A stretch of DNA of 64,000 nucleotides, from NCBI RefSeq assembly GCF_014876775.1, contig NZ_CP062310.1:907699-971698 (forward strand), given 5' to 3'. This DNA comes from Infirmifilum lucidum (GTDB taxonomy: Archaea > Thermoproteota > Thermoprotei > Thermofilales > Thermofilaceae). Both the position numbers and the translations under genes were made by a program. How positions within the stretch are numbered: position 1 is the first letter of the stretch; each line of letters begins with the position of its first letter. Under the pieces are notes generated by a model. It worked only from the letters and a program-made list of their open reading frames with translations. It was not told the DNA's origin and did no database searches. Positions 57,588 to 64,000 of the stretch are shown here, piece after piece.

Positions 57588-58430
57588 ATGTTTAGCCGGA
57601 AGAGACATGAACAACTCCAGGAGGGACAAGATCGAGAAGAATCCGCTCCCATTCAAGAGGAGATAGTGCAGGAGCGGCACATCGAGGGCTCTCGGCGCGG
57701 AGTGGGGTACGAGCTAGTCAAAACGGGGATAGAGGGGCTCGACGAAAGAATAGGCGGACTACTGCGCGGGAGGTCTTACCTTGTCACGGGCGAGACCGGT
57801 ACCGGTAAGACGTTGTTCTCCATGACATTCCTGGTCAGAGGAGCTATGATGGGTGAGCCGGGCATATACGTCCTCGTAGACGAAGATTACGATGACTTTG
57901 CCAGAGGCGCCTACGACTTCGGCTGGGATATTGAGGCGCTGATGAGCCAAAGGCTTCTGAGCGTCCTTACTCTCATGCCCGACTTTGTCGAGAAATTAAA
58001 GAACAAGCCGGCAGACGTCGTAGTAGGCTCCATTGTAAGCGGGATACTAGAGGAGGCCGCGAGGATAAAGGCTAGGAGGCTAGTAATCGACCCTATAGCC
58101 CCGCTGATGGTAAATGAAGGTGACGTTGCCTGGACGCGTGAGTACATTAAAAGCCTCATAATAAACCTTGAGAAGAGAATAGGCACGACGAACATTATCG
58201 TCTCGGAAATACCGACGGGTAGCACAGCGCTAAGCCGCTTTGGGGTGGAAGAGTTCCTGGCTGCAGGTGTCTTCGTGCTAGGCCTCGAGCGAGTCAGGAA
58301 CACGTTTTACCGAACTCTCTTCATAAGGAAGATGAGATGGCGTCCAGTCCCCCCGGACATTTTTGTCTTCGACATAGTCGAGAAGAAGGGTGTTGTTGTA
58401 AAGGACAAGCTATCTAGGATCGTAGTGTAG
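57588..58430 (+). CDS. KaiC-like RecA-superfamily ATPase
   Basis: A 280-residue single-domain KaiC-like protein: about 35 charged N-terminal residues, GIEGLDERIGGLLRG, Walker A GETGTGKT, VLVDEDYDDF, Walker B RLVIDPIAPL, then SEIPTGSTALSRFGVEEFLAAG. It is clearly paralogous to the protein at 6787-7872 but lacks the cysteine cluster and linker. It starts at ATG 57588, which TATA spacing supports as leaderless; the frame opens at 57474. Role unknown, probably regulatory. Confidence 0.85.
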   Translation: MFSRKRHEQLQEGQDREESAPIQEEIVQERHIEGSRRGVGYELVKTGIEGLDERIGGLLRGRSYLVTGETGTGKTLFSMTFLVRGAMMGEPGIYVLVDEDYDDFARGAYDFGWDIEALMSQRLLSVLTLMPDFVEKLKNKPADVVVGSIVSGILEEAARIKARRLVIDPIAPLMVNEGDVAWTREYIKSLIINLEKRIGTTNIIVSEIPTGSTALSRFGVEEFLAAGVFVLGLERVRNTFYRTLFIRKMRWRPVPPDIFVFDIVEKKGVVVKDKLSRIVV

Positions 58431-58487
58431 GTCAGCCCTGATGTCATCACTCATCGCGTCATAAATACCAACCGTCATCATCCCCCT
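58428..58487 (-). ncRNA. C/D box guide sRNA candidate
   Basis: On the minus strand: box C ATGATGA (58481-58475), a 12-nt guide, D' ATGA (58462-58459), a 4-nt spacer, C'-like ATGAGTG (58454-58448), a 12-nt guide (58447-58436) and box D CTGA (58435-58432). Both guides have canonical length. It fills most of the gap between the KaiC-like and DUF424 genes, antisense to both. C' and D' are imperfect. Confidence 0.62.
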
Positions 58488-58519
58488 ATTATCCAGAGGC
58501 TCCGAGTAAAAAGGGTTGT

Positions 58520-58885
58520 GTGAGACTAAATTTTTATTACTCTTCTGCGTATTCTCCACCGAGGGATGCTGTGAGGCGGATAGCCGTCAAGGTTCACACA
58601 AGCGGTCAATACACGTTGCTCGCAATGTGCGACGAAGACCTGCTGGGGAAAGAAGTTAACCACGGCAGGGTAAGGGTCAAGTTCACCGAGGGCTTCTTCG
58701 GCGACAATCTACTAGACCCAGACTCCCCCGAACTCGATGCTATGCTTGCTCGGGCTGACAGCATAACAGCTTTCGGCAGGACTTGCGTTGAGCGGCTAGC
58801 GAGGACTTTCCCAAGCGTCTCAGAGGCTATGATCGAAGTCGGGGGTATCCCTCATGTACAGATTTTTAAGGTGCCATTCGAATAG
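58520..58885 (+). CDS. DUF424 family protein
   Basis: A 121-residue archaeal protein matching DUF424: AVKVHTSGQYTLLAMCDEDLLGKEV, VKFTEGFFG and the ending GGIPHVQIF. Such genes commonly neighbour aIF2 beta or Nmd3, as here (nmd3 starts 13 bp later), suggesting a translation or ribosome role. The GTG start gives about 20 residues more than the core domain, so a later start is possible. Confidence 0.8.
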   Translation: MRLNFYYSSAYSPPRDAVRRIAVKVHTSGQYTLLAMCDEDLLGKEVNHGRVRVKFTEGFFGDNLLDPDSPELDAMLARADSITAFGRTCVERLARTFPSVSEAMIEVGGIPHVQIFKVPFE

Positions 58886-58898
58886 GCTCTAGTAGGTT

Positions 58899-60002
58899 AT
58901 GCGTAGAGTGCTGGTGTGTCCAGTTTGCGGTAGACATGTGGATAAGCTGGTAGACGGGATGTGCGAGGAGTGTTTCCGCAGAGAGCACTCGCTTGTCAGC
59001 CTCAAAGTGAAACAACTAGAGATAGAGGTCTGCAGGAGCTGTGGGTCGCTAAGGTTCAGGAAAGGCAAGTGGCACTCGGACGTGAAAGAGCTTGAAAGAG
59101 AGATGGTCAGAGAGGCATCGAGGCTCGTGAGGGCAAGAGGTAGCGTAAGCGCCGTGGAGGCGGAGCTCTCCAGGGATCTCTCGCTTCTCGTATTGAGAGT
59201 CACCGGTAAGGCATCGCCTGAGTTAAGTTACGAGTATACAGAGGAGTACGTACTCAGAGTGTCAACTATTAGAACACTCTGCGAGACGTGTCTAGGTCAT
59301 GTATCAAAGAAGAAAAACGCGCTTATACAGATAAGAGTTCATGGTAGGAGACTCACACAGTCAGAGCTACGGGAGCTCTCGAAGCAGGTAGAAGACAGTA
59401 TATCCGAGCTAGCAACACAAGACCCTGGCGTTGTGCCGGTCGAGATGGAAGAAAAACCAGAAGGTCTAGACATCTACTTCTCTGAGTACAGTGCAGCTAG
59501 AAAAGTCGCCGAGGCACTCTCGCGGAAAATTTACGTCGAGGTTCTCGAAACGGCTAAGCTCATAGGCGTGGATGATAGCGGACGGGAAAAGTACAAGAGG
59601 ACGATAAGGCTCCTGCTCCCAGGATTTAGGACAGGAGATGTCATTAAATTCAAAGAGAATATTTTCTGCGTGGTTAACGTTACTCCGAGGCATGTCGAGC
59701 TCTTAAACCTTGAGAACTATACCCTCAGCAGCTTCCGCTTGAGCCGTAATTTCACCTCTAGGGTAACAGTTCTGGCCCACGCAAGCGAGTTGCCAGAAGC
59801 AGTTGTCGTCTCGAGTAGTGGTAACTTCATCCAGGTTATGGACTTATCGTCCTACAAGGCACTGGAGGTACGTCTCGACTCCCAAGCCTCTCTGAGACTA
59901 CTTGCTGGCCAGGAAAGGCTGAGGATATACTCCGCTGGGGAGAAAACATATCTTATACCTTCCCAGTATATTCTTCAAGGAGCACCTCGACGGCATGCCT
60001 GA
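58899..60002 (+). CDS. nmd3: Nmd3 family protein
   Basis: Eukaryotic Nmd3 is the 60S export adaptor; the archaeal form binds the large subunit. The 367-residue protein starts with zinc-binding pairs CPVCG, CEECF, CRSCG and the later CETCL, followed by barrel domains (GFRTGDVIKFKENIFCVVNV). It is coupled with DUF424. Its last 50 bases overlap the antisense ribbon-helix-helix gene. Confidence 0.88.
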   Translation: MRRVLVCPVCGRHVDKLVDGMCEECFRREHSLVSLKVKQLEIEVCRSCGSLRFRKGKWHSDVKELEREMVREASRLVRARGSVSAVEAELSRDLSLLVLRVTGKASPELSYEYTEEYVLRVSTIRTLCETCLGHVSKKKNALIQIRVHGRRLTQSELRELSKQVEDSISELATQDPGVVPVEMEEKPEGLDIYFSEYSAARKVAEALSRKIYVEVLETAKLIGVDDSGREKYKRTIRLLLPGFRTGDVIKFKENIFCVVNVTPRHVELLNLENYTLSSFRLSRNFTSRVTVLAHASELPEAVVVSSSGNFIQVMDLSSYKALEVRLDSQASLRLLAGQERLRIYSAGEKTYLIPSQYILQGAPRRHA

Positions 60003-60186
60003 CGAGCTCTGAAATAGAAGAGTACTTGCCTTGTTCAACAATCCTCCTCATCTCCATGTACTCTCTCTGTGTTACTCGGACGTTGACTTTCACTAAATCG
60101 CTTTTAGAATCTCCATCCACGGTATCGATTGAAGTTGCATCCTTATAATTAATCTTTACGGGGCGCGCGATGAGCGGAGCAGGCAA
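59953..60186 (-). CDS. Ribbon-helix-helix (CopG-like) DNA-binding protein
   Basis: A 77-residue protein; the last 45 residues form an RHH fold: VKVNVRVTQREYMEMRRIV, GKYSSISELVRHAVEVLLEEY. The first 30 residues are poorly ordered, and translation could start later. It overlaps the nmd3 3' end by 50 bp and diverges from rps6e. No toxin partner is seen, so it is more likely a transcription regulator than an antitoxin. Confidence 0.75.
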   Translation of the reverse strand: MPAPLIARPVKINYKDATSIDTVDGDSKSDLVKVNVRVTQREYMEMRRIVEQGKYSSISELVRHAVEVLLEEYTGKV

Positions 60187-60226
60187 AAACTTTTTAGGTA
60201 TATCCTAGGCTTGAATGCTGAGTCAT

Positions 60227-60598
60227 ATGCCAGAGTTCAAGGTCGTGATCTCAGACCCTTCGACAGGCAGGGCAGAGCAAGTCGAGCTGAAGGGAGACCA
60301 AGCCGCTAGGCTCATAGGGCTTAAAATAGGCGACATTATTGACGGGGCTCTCGTGGGCAAGCCTGGAGTCAAGCTGCAGATAAGGGGTGGCTCCGGTAGG
60401 GCCGGCGAGCCCATGAGGCCCGATATACCTGGGGCTAGGAAAGGCTACTTCCTGCTCTCAGGCCCCCCGGGCTACTGGCCTAAGGAGAAGGGTGAGCGGA
60501 GGCGTAAGTACGTCAGGGGTAATACGATCACGGATGACATTGTACAAATAAATATGGTGGTTCTCCGCGAGAGCCAGGAAGCCTCCCAGAAGACCTAA
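60227..60598 (+). CDS. rps6e: 30S ribosomal protein S6e
   Basis: A 123-residue archaeal S6e: MPEFKVVISDPSTGRAEQVELKG, KIGDIIDGALVGKPGVKLQIRGGS and ERRRKYVRGNTITDDIVQIN. ATG 60227 is preferred over the frame start at 60215. An AAACTTTTTAGG-type AT block lies about 30-40 bp upstream. aIF1A follows. Confidence 0.95.
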   Translation: MPEFKVVISDPSTGRAEQVELKGDQAARLIGLKIGDIIDGALVGKPGVKLQIRGGSGRAGEPMRPDIPGARKGYFLLSGPPGYWPKEKGERRRKYVRGNTITDDIVQINMVVLRESQEASQKT

Positions 60599-60633
60599 AC
60601 CTTTATAAGCTTAGGGAGGCTTAGACACATTAT

Positions 60634-60966
60634 ATGAGTAAAGGTAGAGATAGCGAGGAGAGTAGTGGAGAAGAGGTAGAGATCCCGCTACCCGATGGCC
60701 AGACGTCGATTCTATGCATAATACAACAACTTCTGGGCTTCGACAGGGCCAGGGTTTTCTGCAGTGACGGCAAGGTTCGGCTGTGCAGGATCCCCGGGAA
60801 GTTCAAGAAGAGAATGTGGATGAAGGTGGGCGACGTCGTGCTTGTAGCACCCTGGGACTTTCAGCCGGAGAGGGGCGACATACTCTACAGGTATACATCG
60901 ACTGAGCTCCAAAGGCTCGAGAGGAAGGGGCTACTAAAAGAATTGAAGGAGCTGCTAGGAGGATAG
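60634..60966 (+). CDS. eif1A: Translation initiation factor aIF1A
   Basis: A 110-residue OB-fold factor that binds the A site during initiation. It has an acidic N-terminal tail, then GFDRARVFCSDGKVRLCRIPGKFKKRMW and VLVAPWDFQPERGDILYRY. TATA CTTTATAAGC (60600-60609) is about 29 bp before the ATG, so the mRNA is leaderless or nearly so. It overlaps thioredoxin by 12 bases at the 3' end. Confidence 0.95.
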   Translation: MSKGRDSEESSGEEVEIPLPDGQTSILCIIQQLLGFDRARVFCSDGKVRLCRIPGKFKKRMWMKVGDVVLVAPWDFQPERGDILYRYTSTELQRLERKGLLKELKELLGG

Positions 60967-61284
60967 GCTTTTAATAAGCCTTGTAAGCTCCACCCCGAAG
61001 TTCCTAGGTACTCCAGAGAAACGCCTTACTTCTACACCATTCTGGAAGACTATCACCGTGGGAAGGCCGTACACCTCGAACCTCCCTAAGGCATCCTTCT
61101 CCTTCTCGACGTCTATCCTCAAGAAGGCTATATCACTCCTGGATCGGAAAACTCTCAAGACCTGCTCAAGAATCTCCTCTACGGCTTTACAAGGAATACA
61201 CCACTCAGCATAGAAGTCTAGGATCACTACTTTCAAGCTCTTGATCAGGTTCTCAGCCTCCCTCAAACTTGTCTCTTGAATCAT
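60955..61284 (-). CDS. Thioredoxin family protein
   Basis: A 109-residue single-domain thioredoxin with active site FYAEWCIPCK (CxxC) and the cis-proline segment GLPTVIVFQNG. The frame is open to 61494, but ATG 61284 (MIQETSLREAENLIK) fits a normal thioredoxin. It diverges from fen1 over 39 bp and reduces cytoplasmic disulfides. Confidence 0.9.
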   Translation of the reverse strand: MIQETSLREAENLIKSLKVVILDFYAEWCIPCKAVEEILEQVLRVFRSRSDIAFLRIDVEKEKDALGRFEVYGLPTVIVFQNGVEVRRFSGVPRNFGVELTRLIKSLSS

Positions 61285-61323
61285 AACCAAAAGTAGATTT
61301 GTAGCCTCTTGAAAAATCTTAAC

Positions 61324-62349
61324 GTGGGCACCGGCCTCACGCCCATAATACCGCGTGTCAAGACCGGGCTCAGAGGGGTCAAAGGTAAAGTGCTGGCAGT
61401 GGATGCTCTGAACGCTATATACCAGTTCTTGGCCCTCGTACGTGGGTTCCAAGGCGAGCCCCTTAGAAACAGGCATGGGATGGTGACCTCGCATCTAGTC
61501 GGCCTAGCAAGTCGATTTTCGAAGCTCGCCGCGGACTACTACTGCAAGTTCATATTCGTCTTCGACGGCCCACCTCTACCACTCAAGCAACGGGAGCTCG
61601 AGAAGAGGAGGGCTCTCAGGGAGAAGGCTGAAAAAGAGCTTCGCGAACTATTAGCTAGAGGCGAGTATGAGAAGGCTTTCTCGAAAGCTGTCGTGGCCTT
61701 GAGGGTAGATGAGTGGATTATAGAGAGCTCGAAGAAGCTTATCTCACTCATGGGATGGCCTGTCGTGGAGGCCCCAAGCGACGCTGAGGCGCAGGCTGCC
61801 TACATTGTCTCGAAGGGCGACGCGTGGGCGGTAGCGACGCTCGACTGGGACGCTCTTCTTTACGGGTCGCCCCGCATGCTACGTTACCTGACTTTAACCG
61901 GTACGGAGTGGCTGCCGAGCAAGGGCGTAGCGAGGAGGCTTGAGCCCGAGCTCGTCGAGCTCGAGAACGTACTAAGAGCGCTCGGAATAACCAGACGCCA
62001 GCTTGTAGAGGTTGCCATTCTAATAGGGACAGACTTCAATGAGGGGATCAAGGGTATAGGGCCTAAGAAGGCTCTCCGGCTAATAAAGACGTACGGGAGT
62101 ATAGAGAGGTTACCGAGGGGCATCAGGGAGAAGATACCAGAGTACGAGGAAGTACTCGAGATATTTTTGAACCCGAGAGTGAGGGAGGACTATGCGCTCG
62201 AGTTTCGAGAACCAGCTTATGACGAGCTTGAGCGCTTTCTAGTGGACGAGAACTCTTTTTCAGAGGACAGGGTCAAGACCATAGTGGAGCGGCTACGTGC
62301 CTCGTGGCACAGGGGGGAGCAGCTAACCCTCAACAGTTTCAAAGAATAA
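61324..62349 (+). CDS. fen: Flap endonuclease 1
   Basis: A structure-specific nuclease that trims Okazaki flaps. The 341-residue protein has the N-region (KGKVLAVDALNAIYQFL), FVFDGPPLPLKQRELEKRR, the I-region PSDAEAQAAYI, ATLDWDALLYG, IGTDFNEGIKGIGPKKAL (helix-hairpin-helix) and a C-terminal PCNA-binding motif QLTLNSFKE. GTG 61324 matches the family start better than TTG 61309. DNA ligase follows 37 bp downstream, a sensible pairing for Okazaki maturation. Confidence 0.95.
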   Translation: MGTGLTPIIPRVKTGLRGVKGKVLAVDALNAIYQFLALVRGFQGEPLRNRHGMVTSHLVGLASRFSKLAADYYCKFIFVFDGPPLPLKQRELEKRRALREKAEKELRELLARGEYEKAFSKAVVALRVDEWIIESSKKLISLMGWPVVEAPSDAEAQAAYIVSKGDAWAVATLDWDALLYGSPRMLRYLTLTGTEWLPSKGVARRLEPELVELENVLRALGITRRQLVEVAILIGTDFNEGIKGIGPKKALRLIKTYGSIERLPRGIREKIPEYEEVLEIFLNPRVREDYALEFREPAYDELERFLVDENSFSEDRVKTIVERLRASWHRGEQLTLNSFKE

Positions 62350-62386
62350 GATTATACCTCGCCCTCCAACTTATTACTGGGGTAGC

Positions 62387-63988
62387 GTGACCCTAACATT
62401 CACTGAGCTTGTAGAAACGGCTAAGAGGGTTGAGGCAACCCAAAGCAGGCTCGAGAAAGTCAGGGTGCTTGCCGCCTTCTTCCAAAGGCTAACTCCTGAC
62501 GAGGCCGCACTCGCGGCTAGGTTTCTGGTAGGAACAGTCTTTCCAGAGGGGGATGAGCGCGAGCTAGGAGTAGGCTACGCGACGATCTCGAGCGTAATAG
62601 AGCAGTTGAGGAGTAGCAAAATAAGCCCCCTCATCCAGGAGCCTCCAACACTCCAGGAGGTCTACGCGACTCTCGACAAAGTATCCCGGGCGAGCGGTGA
62701 AGGGGCCAGGGAGAGAAAGCTCGTACTCCTCCGCGGCCTTTTCTCAAGGCTGAGCAGAGAAGAGCTGGAGTACCTTCTGAGGATGCTCTTTGGCGAAGTC
62801 AGGATAGGCGCGAGCGCCGGAGTTGTCCTGGAGGCCCTAGCGAGACTTGGAGGGTACACCGACGAGGAGATCAGAAGGGGTTACATGCTACTCGGGGACA
62901 TAGGCGAACTAGCCAAGAGGGTTATAGCTCGCGAGGACATAAGAGCCTTGAGCCTAGAGCTCTTCAGGCCCGTTAAGCCGATGCTTGCAGACATGTCGTA
63001 TAGCCCCCTAGAGGTTCTGCGCGAGCACGCTAACTACACTTCTGCCGAGTACAAGTACGACGGGATCCGCGTACAGGTACATGTGAGGAATGGGAGAGTT
63101 GAAGTATACTCGAGGCGGCTACACAGGATAACGGAATTCCTGCCTGACGTAGTTCAGAAGGTGCGTGAGCACCTACGAGCTAGCTCTGCTGTGCTCGACG
63201 GCGAGGCTGTCGGCATCATCGCGGGCAAGCCAGTGGCCTTTCAGGAATTAGTCCGCAGGGTTCGGAGAAAGAATGAGAGGGAGGGCTTCCTCAAAAGCAT
63301 ACCTTTCCAGGTCTACTTTTTCGACGTGCTGTTTCTGGATGGTAGAGTGCTCATAGATGAGCCCTACACGGTGCGCAGGAGGCTATTGGCAGACGCTCTT
63401 GACGGAGAACTACTCTCGACTCAGAGGTTCGTCTCCAGCGTGGACGAGCTCAAGGACTTCTTCGAGGAAGCGGTTAAGAAGGGCCACGAAGGAGTTATGT
63501 GTAAGGCTCCTTACTCTAACTATGAGCCCGGGATCCGTGGGAGGAAGTGGCTGAAGCTGAAAAGAGCAGACACGATTGACTGTGTGATAGTCGCTGCGGA
63601 GTGGGGCCACGGCAGGCGGGCTAGGTGGCTCAGCGACTATTACCTTGCTATTAGGGACGAGAGAACAGGGGGTTTCGCTGTCATCGGTAAGACCTTCAAG
63701 GGCCTAACCGATGCCGAGTTCGAGGAGATGACTAGAAGACTGCTGGAGCTAAAGGTGCGCGAAGAGGGGTGGGTTGTTCACGTAAAGCCTCAGATAGTAG
63801 TTGAGGTTGAATACTCCGAGATCCAGAGGAGCCCGAGGTACAACTCTGGCCTGGCCTTAAGGTTTGCGAGAATAAAGCGTATCAGGTTCGACAAGAGCCC
63901 CGATGATGTCACAACGCTACAGGAGCTCTGGAAGAGGTACTCTGAACAACGGGGTGCGAAGGCGGTAGGAGATGCTTCGGGTTGGTAG
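62387..63988 (+). CDS. lig: ATP-dependent DNA ligase
   Basis: Seals nicks after Fen-1 action. The 533-residue protein has an N-terminal DNA-binding domain (residues about 1-200), the adenylated lysine K223 in EYKYDGIRVQV, DGEAVGI, EGVMCKAP and KWLKLKRA, and an OB domain at the end. It is somewhat shorter than many archaeal ligases (about 560-610), mainly at the C-terminus, but all motifs are present. The start is GTG. Only 12 bases of the window follow it. Confidence 0.95.
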   Translation: MTLTFTELVETAKRVEATQSRLEKVRVLAAFFQRLTPDEAALAARFLVGTVFPEGDERELGVGYATISSVIEQLRSSKISPLIQEPPTLQEVYATLDKVSRASGEGARERKLVLLRGLFSRLSREELEYLLRMLFGEVRIGASAGVVLEALARLGGYTDEEIRRGYMLLGDIGELAKRVIAREDIRALSLELFRPVKPMLADMSYSPLEVLREHANYTSAEYKYDGIRVQVHVRNGRVEVYSRRLHRITEFLPDVVQKVREHLRASSAVLDGEAVGIIAGKPVAFQELVRRVRRKNEREGFLKSIPFQVYFFDVLFLDGRVLIDEPYTVRRRLLADALDGELLSTQRFVSSVDELKDFFEEAVKKGHEGVMCKAPYSNYEPGIRGRKWLKLKRADTIDCVIVAAEWGHGRRARWLSDYYLAIRDERTGGFAVIGKTFKGLTDAEFEEMTRRLLELKVREEGWVVHVKPQIVVEVEYSEIQRSPRYNSGLALRFARIKRIRFDKSPDDVTTLQELWKRYSEQRGAKAVGDASGW

Positions 63989-64000
63989 CGCTACAATAAT

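Noticed and set aside
61285-61494. N-terminal extension of the thioredoxin gene
   Set aside because: It overlaps the fen1 start region on the other strand and lacks a signal peptide or domain; ATG 61284 gives a standard thioredoxin.
1-64000. CRISPR array or insertion sequence
   Set aside because: No regularly spaced repeats of 24-37 bp, no cas genes and no transposase or terminal inverted repeats with target duplication were seen.

Overview
The window looks like chromosomal DNA of a hyperthermophilic crenarchaeon (Thermoproteota), most like a Thermofilum-type lineage. The reasons are archaeal/eukaryotic-type information genes throughout, GTG and TTG starts, TATA boxes about 25-30 bp before leaderless or short-leader genes, GGTG-type ribosome sites, C/D box guide RNAs, and tRNA genes carrying short introns at canonical and non-canonical positions. 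RNase P subunits Rpp29 and Rpp21 are both present, which as far as I know argues against the Pyrobaculum/Caldivirga group. The genus is an inference. No CRISPR array, insertion sequence, provirus or rRNA gene was seen. Layout: 1-5.4 kb holds a Hel308 helicase cut by the window edge, two tandem C/D box RNAs, aIF5B, L24e and DnaG. An AT-rich repeat element lies at 5.5-5.6 kb. 5.8-12 kb carries tRNA-Arg(TCT), Brix protein, KEOPS subunit Pcc1, a KaiC-like ATPase, NAD kinase, exosome Csl4, an RNA methyltransferase and aRF1. 12-17.5 kb has UMP kinase, both succinyl-CoA ligase subunits, a CPSF-like nuclease and a small heat shock protein. 17.7-22.4 kb has S24e, S27ae, Kae1, Bud32, Rio1, a Dim2-like KH protein, tRNA-Leu, and tRNA-Arg(TCG) preceded by a C/D RNA. 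22.5-30 kb has LeuRS, membrane and DUF proteins, an agmatinase-like enzyme and TrmJ. 30-38 kb has L10e, S26e, TrmY, a large HTH protein with an anaerobic-ribonucleotide-reductase-like tail, Rnp4, Nep1, Pelota and Trm14. 38-44 kb has FAU-1, a HIT protein, aIF2 gamma, ArgRS, tRNA-Val and tRNA-Phe. 44-50 kb has a radical SAM protein, a flavodiiron protein, a GPN GTPase, Orc1/Cdc6, two tRNA-Ser genes and tRNA-Glu. 50-55 kb has TrpRS, tRNA-Lys, the block L22-S3-L29-Rnp1-S17-L14, a nuclease-like gene and tRNA-Cys. 55-64 kb has an HD phosphohydrolase, a B12-type radical SAM protein, a second KaiC-like ATPase, DUF424, Nmd3, S6e, aIF1A, thioredoxin, Fen-1 and DNA ligase. How the genes work together: most serve translation and its RNA machinery, namely initiation factors, termination and rescue (aRF1, Pelota), ribosomal proteins, ribosome biogenesis (Brix, Rio1, Dim2-like, Nep1, Nmd3), tRNA charging and modification (Leu/Arg/TrpRS, KEOPS, TrmJ, TrmY, Trm14), RNase P and RNA decay. 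A smaller set serves DNA replication and repair (DnaG, Orc1/Cdc6, Fen-1, ligase, Hel308). Packing is very tight: nine convergent gene pairs overlap by 4-22 bp at their 3' ends, and several divergent pairs appear to share one AT-rich promoter. The most unusual signals are in the RNA genes. A 62-nt C/D-RNA-like insertion sits between promoter and body of one of two duplicate tRNA-Arg genes. Related variable-loop introns occur in tRNA-Arg and tRNA-Lys. tRNA-Lys and tRNA-Glu each carry two introns, and tRNA-Ser(GGA) has a 9-nt intron. LeuRS appears to lack any ATG, GTG or TTG at its expected start.
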